Source: Polynucleobacter sp. AP-Sving-400A-A2 (GTDB taxonomy: Bacteria; Pseudomonadota; Gammaproteobacteria; Burkholderiales; Burkholderiaceae). From it: a DNA stretch of 64,000 nucleotides. Below the pieces are notes generated by a model. That model was not told the origin of the DNA, made no database searches, and saw only the letters and a program-made list of their open reading frames with translations. The position numbers and the translations under genes were made by a program. The DNA lies in contig NZ_CP061312.1 in the NCBI RefSeq assembly GCF_018688155.1, forward strand, positions 868,001-932,000. The letters run 5' to 3'. Each line of letters opens with the position of its first letter. The first letter of the stretch is position 1. This document shows, in pieces, positions 27,112 through 36,962 of the stretch.

Positions 27112-27930
27112 TTAAGAATGGGGGTCGCTGACCTTAGGTTTGTAACCCATCCCCTTAGAAATCTGCAGTGCAGTATCTTGTAGAAGCTTGAGCCAGTCTG
27201 CCTGAATACGATCGGTAGGTGAGCTTAATGAGAGTCCTGCTACTAACTTACCACTGTCATCATAAATTTCAGCTGCCACGCAACTGACACCCAACTCTAG
27301 CTCCTCATTGTCGCTCGCATGGCCTAACTTACGAACTTGATTGAGTTCTGAATCTAATTTTCCCAATTCGGTAATGCTGTTTCTAGTGTGGCCAGCTAAA
27401 CCGGTGCGCGTGACATAAGCGCGAACTTGGCTTGGATCATCGCTTGCCAGAAATAGCTTGCCAACTGATGTCAGGTGGAGCGGCGCACGACCGCCAATAG
27501 CCCGAACCACCTGCATGCCAGATCGTTCGCTATAGGCGCGGTCAATATAAACAATTTCATCACCTTGGCGCACAGAAAGATTGATGGTTTCACCGGTCAG
27601 CTTGTGTAATGCCCGCATTGGCGCTTGCGCTGCCTCACGTACCGATAAACGGGCTTTGACGAGGTTACCTAGCTCAAGCAGCTTTAGGCCAAGGCGGTAT
27701 GTGCCACCATCGCCACGCTCCACCAAGCGGCAGGCTACCAAGTCATTCAGAATGCGGTGAGCTGTGGAGGGGTGTAAATCAGTTTCTTGGGCAAGGTTTT
27801 TAAGGCTACTAGACTCTTCGTGGGATGCAAGGGCGTCGAGCAAGTTCATCATGCGTTCCACCACCTGAATCGCTGTTTTGCCAGCTTCGCCTGGTGTTTT
27901 TGTAACTTTTTCTGATTTGTTCAATGCCAT
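27112..27930 (-). CDS. IclR-family transcriptional regulator
   Basis: A 272 aa regulator with an N-terminal winged helix-turn-helix (about residues 20-80, VVERMMNLLDALASHEESSSLKNLAQ, then HPSTAHRILNDL) and a C-terminal IclR effector domain (NLSVRQGDEIVYIDRA to LELGVSCVAAEIYD). Family members bind small acids and control catabolic genes; the ligand and targets are unknown here. It is the last gene of the long minus-strand run, 78 bp after pyrD. Confidence 0.92.
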   Translation of the reverse strand: MALNKSEKVTKTPGEAGKTAIQVVERMMNLLDALASHEESSSLKNLAQETDLHPSTAHRILNDLVACRLVERGDGGTYRLGLKLLELGNLVKARLSVREAAQAPMRALHKLTGETINLSVRQGDEIVYIDRAYSERSGMQVVRAIGGRAPLHLTSVGKLFLASDDPSQVRAYVTRTGLAGHTRNSITELGKLDSELNQVRKLGHASDNEELELGVSCVAAEIYDDSGKLVAGLSLSSPTDRIQADWLKLLQDTALQISKGMGYKPKVSDPHS

Positions 27931-28008
27931 GCTGTCAATTGTAGCGATTTTTGCCCAAATTGCACAATATGAAATAGCATCGGAACGCTAAAAAAACGTT
28001 TTTGAAGC

Positions 28009-29043
28009 CTAATGACCCTTCAGGGCAGCAGCACATTCAGAGATTAATTTCGGACCACGATAGATCAAGCCGCTGTAAATTTGAACTAGGCTAGCTCCAG
28101 CGACAAGCTTTTCTTGGGCATCCTTACCAGTCATAATGCCGCCAACGCCAACAATCGGAATGGCAGCGCCTAAATACTCTTTGAGACTTCTGACTACTTC
28201 GGTGGAGACCTGACGCACAGGCGCCCCAGAGAGGCCACCAGCTTCTTTGCCAAATTCAAGCTCTTGGACAGCATCTCGGGCAATCGTTGTGTTGGTAGCG
28301 ATGATGGCATCAATCTTAAATTCCACCAAGAGATCGGCAATGAGCTTAATATCGTTTTGCTCAAGGTCAGGTGCAATTTTTAAAAAGAGGGGTTTACGTA
28401 CACCAAATCGATCACTCAAAGCTTCACGCGCAATATGCAGCGATTGCAGCAAAGAGCGCAGCATATCTTCACCTTGGAGAGCGCGTAAATTCTGGGTATT
28501 AGGCGATGAGATATTGACAGTGATGTACGAGGCCACCTCGTAGACTGCTTCCATGGCCATGACGTAATCGCTTGCAGCATTCTCGATGGGGGTGCTCGCA
28601 TTCTTGCCAATATTGAGACCGACAATGCCGCCATTCTGCCAATAAGTGGAATTGCGTACACGCTTTACGCAAGCATCAACACCATCATTATTAAAGCCCA
28701 TGCGATTAATGAGGGCCTGAGCTTGCGGTAGACGAAACATGCGAGGCTTCGGGTTGCCGGGTTGCGGTTTTGGGGTAACAGTACCAATTTCTAAAAAACC
28801 AAAGCCTAGGGCCCCCAGCGCATCAATATGTCTACCATCTTTATCGAGGCCAGCAGCAAGCCCTACTGGATTTGGAAAGGTAATCCCGCACAATTGACGT
28901 GGATCTAGAGCGGGTTGATCGATCAAATGACGTAATAAACCCCAGCGCTCAGCACGATCTAGATTGCTCATGGTGAGGTTGTGGGCTTGCTCTGGATCTA
29001 AAGAAAAAAGCCAGGAACGTAGAAGGGGGTAGCTATCAATCAT
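28009..29043 (-). CDS. pyrD: Dihydroorotate dehydrogenase (quinone), class 2
   Basis: A 344 aa FMN enzyme that oxidises dihydroorotate to orotate in pyrimidine synthesis, passing electrons to membrane quinone. The class 2 N-terminal helix region ([19 protein letters not shown]) is present. [34 protein letters not shown] and the catalytic serine segment [13 protein letters not shown] are diagnostic, and [10 protein letters not shown] binds FMN phosphate. bpt lies 9 bp upstream on the same strand, suggesting one transcript. Confidence 0.96.
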   Translation of the reverse strand: MIDSYPLLRSWLFSLDPEQAHNLTMSNLDRAERWGLLRHLIDQPALDPRQLCGITFPNPVGLAAGLDKDGRHIDALGALGFGFLEIGTVTPKPQPGNPKPRMFRLPQAQALINRMGFNNDGVDACVKRVRNSTYWQNGGIVGLNIGKNASTPIENAASDYVMAMEAVYEVASYITVNISSPNTQNLRALQGEDMLRSLLQSLHIAREALSDRFGVRKPLFLKIAPDLEQNDIKLIADLLVEFKIDAIIATNTTIARDAVQELEFGKEAGGLSGAPVRQVSTEVVRSLKEYLGAAIPIVGVGGIMTGKDAQEKLVAGASLVQIYSGLIYRGPKLISECAAALKGH

Positions 29044-29052
29044 GGGTGGATA

Positions 29053-29799
29053 TTATGACCCATTGATGGGCTGCCAGTGATCGTCGATCAAGCCCTCGAT
29101 AGGCTGAAACTTCACCTTATAAGACATTTTTTCGCTTTGCTCAATGTAGTAACCAAGGTAGAGATAAGGAAGGTCTAACTCCAGAGTCTGCTGAATTTGC
29201 CACAAGATGCTGAAGCTTCCGTAGCTTGCAGAAGTATTGCTGGTATCAAAGAAGGTGTAAACCGAAGATATTCCTTGGTCCAAGATATCAATCATACTGA
29301 CCATGCGCAGACGTCCTGGGTGTGAATCATGTGGACCATCCCGAAACTCAACAATTCTGGAGTTCACACGGCTTTGCAATAAAAACTGCATGTACTGGTC
29401 TTGATCGTCTTGATCTATATCCCCACCAGCATGACGTTCATGTTGATAGCGTTGATAGAGTTGGTAGTGTTCCTCTTGATATCCTAGATTAAGAACGCGT
29501 ACATCCAGTCCAGCATGTTTTTTCCAGCCGCGTTTTTGACTGCGGTTGGGTAAAAATTGCTTTACTGGAATGCGTGTGGCAGTACAGGCATTGCATGCAT
29601 CGCAATAAGGTCGATAAGTGTATAAGCCACTGCGACGAAATCCCGCATTTACGAGCTCACTATACAAATCAGCGTGTATTAAATGTGAGGGAGTTGCGAC
29701 TTGCGAGCGTGCAGTCTTCCCTGGTAGATAGCTACAGGGATAGGGTGCAGTTGCATAAAACTGCAATTCAGTAAGAGGAAGCTCTTTTAGTTGAGTCAT
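29053..29799 (-). CDS. bpt: Aspartate/glutamate leucyl-transferase (bacterial N-degron enzyme)
   Basis: A 248 aa tRNA-dependent transferase of the ATE/Bpt family that adds Leu to proteins with N-terminal Asp or Glu, marking them for ClpS-ClpAP. The N-terminal cysteine block [18 protein letters not shown] and the C-terminal [17 protein letters not shown] are family hallmarks. Eukaryotic relatives transfer Arg; bacterial members of this form transfer Leu (family knowledge). The start overlaps the aat stop as ATGA, so both N-degron tagging enzymes are translated in tandem. Confidence 0.92.
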   Translation of the reverse strand: MTQLKELPLTELQFYATAPYPCSYLPGKTARSQVATPSHLIHADLYSELVNAGFRRSGLYTYRPYCDACNACTATRIPVKQFLPNRSQKRGWKKHAGLDVRVLNLGYQEEHYQLYQRYQHERHAGGDIDQDDQDQYMQFLLQSRVNSRIVEFRDGPHDSHPGRLRMVSMIDILDQGISSVYTFFDTSNTSASYGSFSILWQIQQTLELDLPYLYLGYYIEQSEKMSYKVKFQPIEGLIDDHWQPINGS

Positions 29800-30533
29800 A
29801 ACCAGTGACCAAGAATCTGTTTATCAAATTTCCAAGGAATCTCTATATTAGTTTGATTTAAAGCAACTTGCAGATGCGCTAAAAATTCATCACGGGAAAT
29901 TGGTGCGGCCCCTAAAGAATTGAGGTGAGGGGTTTCTTGCTGACAATCGATCATCCCCACTTGATTTTGCTCGCACCAGGCAGCAAGCGCAGCTAAAGCA
30001 ATTTTAGAGGCATCTGTTTGATGGCTAAACATCGATTCACCAAAAACCATCCCGCCGAATGAAACACAATAGAGGCCACCGACTAGTCGACTATCTTCCA
30101 TGATAGCAATGCTATGAGCATGCCCCTCTTCATGAAGATTGGTGTAAGCCTCCATGATTTCATGGGTAATCCAAGTACCATCCTGATCCTTGCGGTTCGC
30201 AGTTGCGCAGGAGCGGACAACAGCACTAAAGTCTTTATCAACCATGATTTCTTTACGAGGGTCAGATAAAAAATGACGAATTGATTTCTTCAGCGAGTCA
30301 TGGCATTTAAAGTGATCAGGCTTTAATACCATCCGGGGATTGGGTGACCACCACAACACTGGTTGATTATCAGAATACCAAGGAAAGATTCCCATTTGAT
30401 ATGCACGAGCTAACTGTCCTGGATATATTCGTTCACTGACTGCAATTAAACCGGGAACGCTCGGGTCGGGATCTGAATGATGAATAGGGTTAGGAAATTC
30501 ATCCTGAGACCCCAGCCAGTTGATGTTGCTCAT
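29796..30533 (-). CDS. aat: Leucyl/phenylalanyl-tRNA-protein transferase
   Basis: A 245 aa transferase that adds Leu or Phe to proteins with N-terminal Lys or Arg, making primary N-degrons. [21 protein letters not shown] and the later [19 protein letters not shown] are diagnostic. The start is placed at the ATG at 30533 ([16 protein letters not shown]), 13 bp after the NUDIX stop; a longer reading from 30632 would run into the NUDIX gene and lacks family similarity. The stop overlaps the start of bpt. Confidence 0.94.
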   Translation of the reverse strand: MSNINWLGSQDEFPNPIHHSDPDPSVPGLIAVSERIYPGQLARAYQMGIFPWYSDNQPVLWWSPNPRMVLKPDHFKCHDSLKKSIRHFLSDPRKEIMVDKDFSAVVRSCATANRKDQDGTWITHEIMEAYTNLHEEGHAHSIAIMEDSRLVGGLYCVSFGGMVFGESMFSHQTDASKIALAALAAWCEQNQVGMIDCQQETPHLNSLGAAPISRDEFLAHLQVALNQTNIEIPWKFDKQILGHWL

Positions 30534-30546
30534 GAGTTTGTGATGC

Positions 30547-31107
30547 TTAGATTTTTTCAGTCGGCAGAATGTCTCTGCTGCGAACACTAAACTCTTTACC
30601 TGAATCAAATACGCCGGCAGCACGATCGGCAAAGAACCACTCCAGAGTTTGCTTTACCGTTGGAAAGGCAATGTCATCCCATGGGATATCCTGCTCATCA
30701 AATAAAGCAACCTCTAGACTCTCTTCTCCCGCTTGAAAATTGGGCGAACTCATCGAAGCTAGATAAAAAAGATGTACTTGTTCGGCATGTGGCACATTGA
30801 GAAGAGAGTAGAGCGGGCCCATCTGAACAATAGCCCCAGCCTCTTCATGTGTTTCACGTGCTGCCCCAGTACTGGTACTTTCACCAAGCTCCATGAATCC
30901 AGCAGGCAGCGTCCAATAACCATGGCGAGGCTCTATAGCACGACGGCACAATAAAACTTGCTTACCAAAGATGGGGATACTGCCAACTACGTTACGTGGA
31001 TTGAAATAATGAATACTTCCGCAAGAGTCACAGACATGGCGCTCTCGCGAATCATCCGCAGGAATCTTGATGCTGATAGGCGCTGCACAGTACGAGCAAA
31101 ACTTCAT
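30547..31107 (-). CDS. NUDIX hydrolase with N-terminal zinc ribbon
   Basis: A 186 aa protein. CSYC and CDSC (residues 4-7 and 27-30) form a zinc ribbon, and the Nudix box GFMELGESTSTGAARETHEEAGA fits GX5EX7REUXEEXGU, so it should hydrolyse a nucleoside diphosphate linked to another group. Zinc-ribbon Nudix proteins resemble NudC-type or ADP-ribose pyrophosphatases; the substrate is not decided here. It lies between pabBC and aat on the same strand with gaps of 9 and 13 bp. Confidence 0.9.
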   Translation of the reverse strand: MKFCSYCAAPISIKIPADDSRERHVCDSCGSIHYFNPRNVVGSIPIFGKQVLLCRRAIEPRHGYWTLPAGFMELGESTSTGAARETHEEAGAIVQMGPLYSLLNVPHAEQVHLFYLASMSSPNFQAGEESLEVALFDEQDIPWDDIAFPTVKQTLEWFFADRAAGVFDSGKEFSVRSRDILPTEKI

Positions 31108-31116
31108 GCGGACTTT

Positions 31117-32943
31117 CTAAAAATGAGCGGGGATGTGACCGCGTAAGGCATTGCTAAGCATAATCTCTTTTGCATTCTGAATATCATCAATAGTCAGGTT
31201 GACTTCATGGGCATTCCACTGGGGATCGTTCAATATGATGGATCTCATAACCCCTGGTAACAGACCTGCAGATACGGGGGGTGTAAGCCAGCGATCTCCA
31301 GATTTTACAAAAACACTGCTTCTTCCACCCTCGGTGACATAACCTTGCTCGTTGGTAAATAGAGCATCAAAGCCACTAAGATTTTCTGCCAATCCCCAGG
31401 CTTGGTCATAGACATTACGAATGTTCACCTTATGCCTTAATAAAATATTGCCAGAGTAAAAGGTCGCCTTGCTTGAATCGGGCAGAATATCTTTTGCCCA
31501 AAATATTTTTACCGAGCCTTCTAATGGGCTGATGGGAGCTATTTGATAACTTGCGATTCCTAGGCGATCTAGATTCAAACGTAATCGATATTCAATATCT
31601 ATTGCGCAGTTTTCACACGCAAGCGAAATTACTTTCATGATATCCGGCACAGAGCAGGGAATACCAAGCGATAAAGCAGAATTGGCCAAGCGTGCTAGAT
31701 GAAGTTGTACATGCTGAGCCTGACCGTTGCGGACCAAGATAGTTTCAAACAATCCCACTTCACTGGGTAATTTGCTCAAGAATGCAGCTTTAATTTGGCA
31801 TTCTTCCCACTCCTGCTCGGGCTCAGAGTCAATCGTGATACCCGCACCTATACCCAAGGAAAAGGGTGAAGTATGTGTTTTTGGATCATGATTCACTTCA
31901 AGGGTGCGGATAGGAACGCTAAATGCAAAGTCACCACCAGGATCAATCCAGCCCAGTGCGCCACAATAGTAGCCTCGATCTTGCGGCTCTAATTCTTGAA
32001 TGATTTCCATACTGCGCTTCTTGGGAGCACCCGTTACTGACCCACAGGGAAATACTGCATTGAGTACATCACGCAATTGCATTTCAGGCCTGATCTCAGC
32101 TTGAACTGTCGATGTCATTTGCAGAACATCACCATACTGAGTAACCTCAAAGAGCTTGGGTACAGAGACCGCTCCTGGTAAGGCAAGTCGACTCAGATCA
32201 TTACGCAATAAATCGACGATCATGACATTTTCGGCTTGATTCTTTGCATCTGCTGATAAATGCTCAGCTGAATCATTCAATGCGCTAGCAGTACCTTTCA
32301 TCGGCATGGCTTTCAAAGTATTGCCTTGCTTCTGAATAAATAACTCGGGTGATTGGGACAAAATAAAGCTTGAATCTTGCGCAATAAATGCGCCAAATCT
32401 TCCGGGTTGACGCTTCCTTAATCGCGCATACAGAGAGAGCGGGTCACCATAGACTTCACCTGTAATCCGAAACGTATGATTAATTTGATAAGCGTCGCCA
32501 TTGCGAATGTACTCTTGAATAGTCTGAATGTCAGAGGTGAACTTCTCTTGATCAAGGGAAAATTGTAGATTGGCAACACCTGCAACTTGAGATTCAGGTT
32601 CTAGGGTTGCTATCTTTTTTTCAATGTAATTATCAACATCCGCTTTGCTAAAGCTTTCATAGGACTTAAAAGACCATGCTTGGATTAATGGATGCTCTTT
32701 GCTTTCACGTTGAGCTGGACGGTCTATATTGTGTATATCTAGACCTAGCTCATAAGCAAATGCAGCGACAACGTATTCTCCTTGTGCCAATGCTGCATTG
32801 ACATCTTTCAGGCATTGATCTACAGCTGCAATTGTCTGTGCATGGTTGGACTGAGGATAGATGGTCCAAAGCTGGAGCACTTGCTCATACAGGCGACTGC
32901 TCGGCTTTGCTGTGGTGCTCTGGGCATCATCAAGCAATATCAT
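31117..32943 (-). CDS. pabBC: Fused aminodeoxychorismate synthase component I / aminodeoxychorismate lyase
   Basis: A 608 aa two-enzyme fusion for p-aminobenzoate, the folate precursor. Residues about 1-385 are the chorismate-binding PabB part: MKGTA carries the Lys that marks ADC synthases, as opposed to the Ala of anthranilate synthase, and GSVTGAPKKRSMEII is the substrate-binding signature. Residues about 395-608 form a PLP fold-type IV lyase (PabC), ending in LSNALRGHIPAHF. The ATG at 32943 is chosen; a GTG six codons upstream is also in frame. A glutamine amidotransferase (PabA) is not in the window. Confidence 0.9.
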   Translation of the reverse strand: MILLDDAQSTTAKPSSRLYEQVLQLWTIYPQSNHAQTIAAVDQCLKDVNAALAQGEYVVAAFAYELGLDIHNIDRPAQRESKEHPLIQAWSFKSYESFSKADVDNYIEKKIATLEPESQVAGVANLQFSLDQEKFTSDIQTIQEYIRNGDAYQINHTFRITGEVYGDPLSLYARLRKRQPGRFGAFIAQDSSFILSQSPELFIQKQGNTLKAMPMKGTASALNDSAEHLSADAKNQAENVMIVDLLRNDLSRLALPGAVSVPKLFEVTQYGDVLQMTSTVQAEIRPEMQLRDVLNAVFPCGSVTGAPKKRSMEIIQELEPQDRGYYCGALGWIDPGGDFAFSVPIRTLEVNHDPKTHTSPFSLGIGAGITIDSEPEQEWEECQIKAAFLSKLPSEVGLFETILVRNGQAQHVQLHLARLANSALSLGIPCSVPDIMKVISLACENCAIDIEYRLRLNLDRLGIASYQIAPISPLEGSVKIFWAKDILPDSSKATFYSGNILLRHKVNIRNVYDQAWGLAENLSGFDALFTNEQGYVTEGGRSSVFVKSGDRWLTPPVSAGLLPGVMRSIILNDPQWNAHEVNLTIDDIQNAKEIMLSNALRGHIPAHF

Positions 32944-32980
32944 GCTATTGATCGTCAGCACTCAAATAAGCAAGTGGCAA

Positions 32981-33556
32981 TTACTTTAAAACAGTAGCTG
33001 ATTCGATCGTAACAGTCTTGCTAGGCACGTCTGACATGCGACCCATTTTTGGTGATGATGCCACCATGGTTGGGATTTTACGAATAGCGTCAATAGTTTG
33101 CGTACCAGAAACGACTATCCCGAAAACGGTATAGCCATTACCCATAGCATTTGGAAAATTCAGACCCTCATTGTCTTTCACATTAATAAAGAACTGGGCT
33201 GTTGCTGAATCGGGGTCAGAGGTACGCGCCATAGCGATGGTGTAAGTTTGATTCTTCAGGCCATTTTGAGCTTCTGAAACTACAGGCGCATTAGTTGGTT
33301 TTTGTGTCAAGTCCGCAGTAAATCCACCGCCTTGAACCATAAAGCCATCTATCACACGGTGAAAAATCGTGCCGTTATAAAAACCACTGTTTACATAGTT
33401 CAAAAAGTTGGCAGAAGTTTTTGGTGCCTTTACTGAATCAAGCTCAACAACAAAATTACCCATGGTAGTTTTAAATTCCACCTTAGGGCCAGCAAAGCTT
33501 GCAGCACTAGCAATGAGGCTGGAAACTAAAAATAGGGATGTAATGATTTTGCGCAT
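32981..33556 (-). CDS. Periplasmic peptidyl-prolyl cis-trans isomerase (cyclophilin)
   Basis: A 191 aa cyclophilin with a signal peptide (MRKIITSLFLVSSLIASAASFA, cut about residue 22). The fold shows FKTTMGNFVVELDSVKAPKTSANFLNYV, FHRVIDGFMVQGGGFT with the catalytic Arg, and FINVKDN. It speeds proline isomerisation during periplasmic protein folding, like PpiA. The ATG at 33556 has AAGGA upstream; a longer reading from 33643 runs into the gene upstream and would hide the signal peptide. Confidence 0.92.
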   Translation of the reverse strand: MRKIITSLFLVSSLIASAASFAGPKVEFKTTMGNFVVELDSVKAPKTSANFLNYVNSGFYNGTIFHRVIDGFMVQGGGFTADLTQKPTNAPVVSEAQNGLKNQTYTIAMARTSDPDSATAQFFINVKDNEGLNFPNAMGNGYTVFGIVVSGTQTIDAIRKIPTMVASSPKMGRMSDVPSKTVTIESATVLK

Positions 33557-33608
33557 ACTGAGTATCCTTAAGAATCGAGTGAAAATAGAGTAAATCAAAT
33601 TGTATTGC

Positions 33609-34250
33609 TCAAAGTCCAGAGGGGATGTGACCAGCATAGTCATAAGCCGCCTCTTTAAACAGGTTCGGCCTATCTAGATAGTCTAAGGCCCAATCAATGG
33701 AGTCGACACCCCAAAAAGCATGCCCAGTGATCACAAGGGTGGGGACACCAAACGCCCCATCTGATTTTGCTCTCTCTGTGTTGCTAATAAGTTCGGCTTT
33801 CACCTCTGGCATATCTGGTTTTGGAGTGTCTGCAGCTAAGCCAAGATATCGGCAAAACTCTGGCCAAGATAAATTAGGATCTTTACCCTCTACCCAGACA
33901 TACTCAAACGCACGCTCAACCATATCCCACTGAGCATTTTGCTGAACAAGTAAACGCTGTGCTGCAACGGTGAGAAAAGGGTGGTGCTCTGGAAAGCGAA
34001 AAGGGAGACCTAACTTTTCAGCGAGCCATACGCAATATTGATAGGTATGAGGGCGCTTGGCTTCCACTTCACCAGGTCCGCGATTGTCAGTTGCCCGGAG
34101 TAAGCCACCCAATAAGATAGGTATGGGTTGAATATCGATTCGTTTTTCAAGACGATGGCGTTGCTTAATATAAAAATAAGAGAATGGAGAAATGATGTCG
34201 TAGTAGAACGTCCCTTTAATCCGTTTTTCATCTACTGGATCTTGGCTCAT
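33609..34250 (-). CDS. 2-hydroxychromene-2-carboxylate isomerase family protein (DsbA-like fold)
   Basis: A 213 aa thioredoxin-fold protein of the kappa-GST/HCCA-isomerase family. FYYDIISPFSYFYIKQ holds the family's catalytic-type Ser, and the C-terminal GAFGVPTLVITGHAFWGVDSIDWAL is typical. In naphthalene degradation the enzyme isomerises 2-hydroxychromene-2-carboxylate using glutathione; no aromatic pathway is nearby, so the physiological substrate here is uncertain. It starts inside the rarA stop codon (ATGA overlap). Confidence 0.86.
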   Translation of the reverse strand: MSQDPVDEKRIKGTFYYDIISPFSYFYIKQRHRLEKRIDIQPIPILLGGLLRATDNRGPGEVEAKRPHTYQYCVWLAEKLGLPFRFPEHHPFLTVAAQRLLVQQNAQWDMVERAFEYVWVEGKDPNLSWPEFCRYLGLAADTPKPDMPEVKAELISNTERAKSDGAFGVPTLVITGHAFWGVDSIDWALDYLDRPNLFKEAAYDYAGHIPSGL

Positions 34251-35560
34251 TTCTGTTTTGACTCCTGATCTAACTTGCGCAAGAAAGCTATTTTCTCGGT
34301 AATCTGACTCTCTAAGCCCCGATCAACTGGCTGGTACCAATGAGGCTCTGCCATGCCATCGGGCAAGTAGTTTTCTCCAGCAGCATAGGCATGGGGTTCA
34401 TCATGTGCATAACGATATTCTTTGCCGTGACCTAGCTCTTTCATGAGTTTAGTTGGGGCATTGCGCAAATGGTTGGGAACAGGTTTACTTTGATCGCCAG
34501 CAACATAAGCTCTTGCCGCGTTGTAAGCCTTATAACTTGCATTGCTCTTAGCGGCGATCGCTAAATAGACTACAGCTTGACCTAGCGCTAATTCACCTTC
34601 AGGCGAGCCCAGCCGCTCAAAAGTTTGAGCTGCATCATTGGCTAGTTGCATCGCTCTGGGATCGGCAAGCCCAATATCTTCCCAAGCCATGCGAATAATT
34701 CTGCGAGCAAGATATCGGGGATCTGCACCGCCATCTATCATGCGACAAAACCAATACAGCGCAGCATCAGGATTGGAACCACGCACTGATTTATGTAAGG
34801 CAGATATTTGATCGTAAAAGTGGTCTCCGCCTTTATCAAAGCGACGTGCCTGAGCTGTTAGGGCGTTTTCAATAAACTGCTGATCTATTTTGCTTATCTC
34901 TGAGTTTGGCGTTGAGACGGCATTGCGAACTTGCTCCACTAAATTCAATAATCGCCTAGCATCACCATCCGCATGTGAAATTAAGCTCTCGACTGCATCT
35001 GACTCAAAAGGAATATCAGGCATTGCATATTGACATGCACGATCAAACAACTGCTTCAGCTCGAGAGCGCTTAACGATTTCAGTACATAGACTTGCGCGC
35101 GTGAGAGTAGGGCTGAGTTCACCTCAAATGAAGGGTTTTCAGTTGTAGCGCCGATAAAGTTAAATAGGCCAGACTCAACATGTGGCAACAAGGCATCTTG
35201 TTGGCTTTTATTAAATCGATGGATCTCATCTACAAACAAAATAGTTTGTCTGCCATATTGAGACATATTCTGTTGGGCCTGCTCTATAGCCTCACGAATT
35301 TCTTTTACCCCAGCAAGCACAGCTGAAATGGCGATAAATTCTCGATCAAAGGCTTTTGCTGAAAGTCTTGCCAAGGTTGTTTTACCAACACCTGGCGGAC
35401 CCCACAGAATCATCGAATGTGGCTTACCAGATCCAAAGGCAAGACTCAGTGGTTTGCCAGTTGCGAGCAGATGTGTCTGACCGATGACTTCTTCTATAGA
35501 TTTAGGGCGCAAGACTTCCGCTAATGGTGGCAGAGGTGCTTGATCAAATAGATTGCCCAT
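34247..35560 (-). CDS. rarA: Replication-associated recombination protein A (RarA/MgsA)
   Basis: A 437 aa AAA+ ATPase that acts at stalled replication forks. Walker [15 protein letters not shown] and Walker [17 protein letters not shown] are clear, and [17 protein letters not shown] is the sensor 1 region. The C-terminal cluster [34 protein letters not shown] is diagnostic of RarA/Mgs1/WRNIP1. The ATG at 35560 ([19 protein letters not shown]) is preferred to a GTG two codons earlier. It follows DUF3429 closely on the same strand. Confidence 0.95.
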   Translation of the reverse strand: MGNLFDQAPLPPLAEVLRPKSIEEVIGQTHLLATGKPLSLAFGSGKPHSMILWGPPGVGKTTLARLSAKAFDREFIAISAVLAGVKEIREAIEQAQQNMSQYGRQTILFVDEIHRFNKSQQDALLPHVESGLFNFIGATTENPSFEVNSALLSRAQVYVLKSLSALELKQLFDRACQYAMPDIPFESDAVESLISHADGDARRLLNLVEQVRNAVSTPNSEISKIDQQFIENALTAQARRFDKGGDHFYDQISALHKSVRGSNPDAALYWFCRMIDGGADPRYLARRIIRMAWEDIGLADPRAMQLANDAAQTFERLGSPEGELALGQAVVYLAIAAKSNASYKAYNAARAYVAGDQSKPVPNHLRNAPTKLMKELGHGKEYRYAHDEPHAYAAGENYLPDGMAEPHWYQPVDRGLESQITEKIAFLRKLDQESKQK

Positions 35561-35570
35561 AAGCACTTAT

Positions 35571-36050
35571 TTAGTTTTGTACAAACAAAATAACTAATGC
35601 AGACCAAATTAAGCATCCAGCAGAAACGAATGTGAGTCGATTTCGTAAGGTGATGAATGCATTGAGCGCTGCTTCACTAGAAAAATAATATCGGTAAGTT
35701 TCTTTATCAATGTTGCGCTGAATCACTAATGCTGACGCCAAGATGACCATACCAACTGGTATGTAAATATGTAGCGCGAGCCAGGCAACTAAGGCCGGTG
35801 TTACGCCCCAGATCCATGCATTGCGATCTCCCCACCGATCGCCGCTAGGTATTTTTCCTAATTTATGTAGATTGGCGCCCCAATGCAAGGCGCCCATGAA
35901 TGCAGTGATTACTGCCCCATAACCAGCCAGTGACTCCCCACTTAAATAATTCAGCGGTGTTGGCGCAAGCTGCACCATCAGCGCAAGACCAACAAAGGGA
36001 ATTAGACCGGCATAGGCTAATTTAGTAACTAGGGGAGGTAATGGGTTCAC
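35571..36050 (-). CDS. DUF3429 family membrane protein
   Basis: A 159 aa protein with about four hydrophobic segments (near residues 10-27, 40-58, 80-97, 105-120, and a last one at the C-terminus). GYGAVITAFMGALHWGANL is the DUF3429 core. The family's function is unknown; members are small inner-membrane proteins of Proteobacteria. It lies 10 bp before rarA and 56 bp after the dehydrogenase, possibly in the same transcript. Confidence 0.82.
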   Translation of the reverse strand: MNPLPPLVTKLAYAGLIPFVGLALMVQLAPTPLNYLSGESLAGYGAVITAFMGALHWGANLHKLGKIPSGDRWGDRNAWIWGVTPALVAWLALHIYIPVGMVILASALVIQRNIDKETYRYYFSSEAALNAFITLRNRLTFVSAGCLIWSALVILFVQN

Positions 36051-36079
36051 AAAAACTTCTTTATCTGGGTTGGTGGGTG

Positions 36080-36096
36080 GTGGATAGTGGATAGTG
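36080..36096. repeat. Short GTGGATA tandem repeat
   Basis: Two copies and a partial third of GTGGATA in the 56-bp gap between DUF3429 and the hydroxybutyryl-CoA dehydrogenase gene. Adjacent GGTGGG/TGGTGG sequence adds to a GT-rich tract. No function is suggested. Confidence 0.5.
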
Positions 36097-36106
36097 AATT
36101 ACAAAA

Positions 36107-36961
36107 TCATTGATCGTAGACAAAGACGCCGCGTCCAGACTTACGACCGAGGTAGCCAGCGGCAACCATCTCACGCAACAGTGGACAAGGGCGATATTTA
36201 GAGTCACTGAAGTTCTCAAAATAGACTTCCATCACTGCCAAACAGGTATCAAGACCAATTAAATCGGCTAAAGCAAGTGGGCCAATCGGCTGATTGCAGC
36301 CCAATTTCATACCAGCATCTATATCTTCTGGGCTAGCAAGGCCTTCGTGCAGAACAAAGAAAGCTTCATTAATCATTGGAAGCAATATACGGTTCACCAC
36401 AAAGCCGGGTGAGTTCTTCACGGTGATGGGCTCTTTACCAATACGTTTGGCCATTTCAATAATGGCAGCGTGGGTCGTGTCAGAGGTTTGCAAGCCTCGA
36501 ATCACTTCAACCAATGCCATCAGCGGTGGCGGATTGAAAAAGTGCATACCAATGAAGCGGCCTGGATTGGAATCTAAGGCTGCAAGTTTGGTAATGGAGA
36601 GTGAGGAGGTATTGGTGGCAATAATAGTTTCTTTACTGACGATCTCATCAACCTGCTTCAAAATCTTTTCTTTAACAGCTTGGTTCTCAGTAGCGGCCTC
36701 AATGACTAATTGCAGTCCCTTGAAGTCAGTATATGAAGTGCTAGCTTTAATACGTTTCAGTGCAGCATCTTTATTCTCATTAGTAAGTAATTCTTTTTTC
36801 ACTAAGCGATCCAAGCTCTTGCTAATTTGGTTTAAGCCGCGCTCAAGGGCAGCATCGCTGATATCAACCATGACAACATCAAGGCCGGCAACTGCGCAGA
36901 CTTGCGCAATACCATTGCCCATCGTACCCGCCCCAATGACCCCGACTGATTGAATCTTCAT
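36107..36961 (-). CDS. 3-hydroxybutyryl-CoA dehydrogenase
   Basis: A 284 aa NAD(P)-dependent dehydrogenase that interconverts 3-hydroxybutyryl-CoA and acetoacetyl-CoA. The Rossmann start SVGVIGAGTMGNGIAQVCA and the active-site IGMHFFNPPPLMALVEVI (catalytic His) are clear. NSPGFVVNRILLPMINEAF and GLDTCLAVMEVYFENFSD are typical of the HBD/PaaH family. The ATG at 36961 has AAGGAA upstream and is preferred to an in-frame upstream reading from 37018 inside the GST gene. It may link to scoAB and phasin metabolism. Confidence 0.94.
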   Translation of the reverse strand: MKIQSVGVIGAGTMGNGIAQVCAVAGLDVVMVDISDAALERGLNQISKSLDRLVKKELLTNENKDAALKRIKASTSYTDFKGLQLVIEAATENQAVKEKILKQVDEIVSKETIIATNTSSLSITKLAALDSNPGRFIGMHFFNPPPLMALVEVIRGLQTSDTTHAAIIEMAKRIGKEPITVKNSPGFVVNRILLPMINEAFFVLHEGLASPEDIDAGMKLGCNQPIGPLALADLIGLDTCLAVMEVYFENFSDSKYRPCPLLREMVAAGYLGRKSGRGVFVYDQ

Positions 36962-36962
36962 G

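Noticed and set aside
31117-32943. Anthranilate synthase (TrpE) as identity of the chorismate enzyme
   Set aside because: The MKGT Lys and the fused C-terminal PLP lyase domain point to aminodeoxychorismate synthase/lyase, not TrpE.
36080-36096. GTGGATA tandem repeat as a possible slippage or regulatory element
   Set aside because: Only 2.4 copies of 7 bases in a short gap; listed as a repeat but no function can be argued.
36294-36953. A 219-codon plus-strand open frame opposite the hydroxybutyryl-CoA dehydrogenase
   Set aside because: It lies fully within a clear minus-strand dehydrogenase gene, has no recognisable domain, and is a frame shadow from codon bias.
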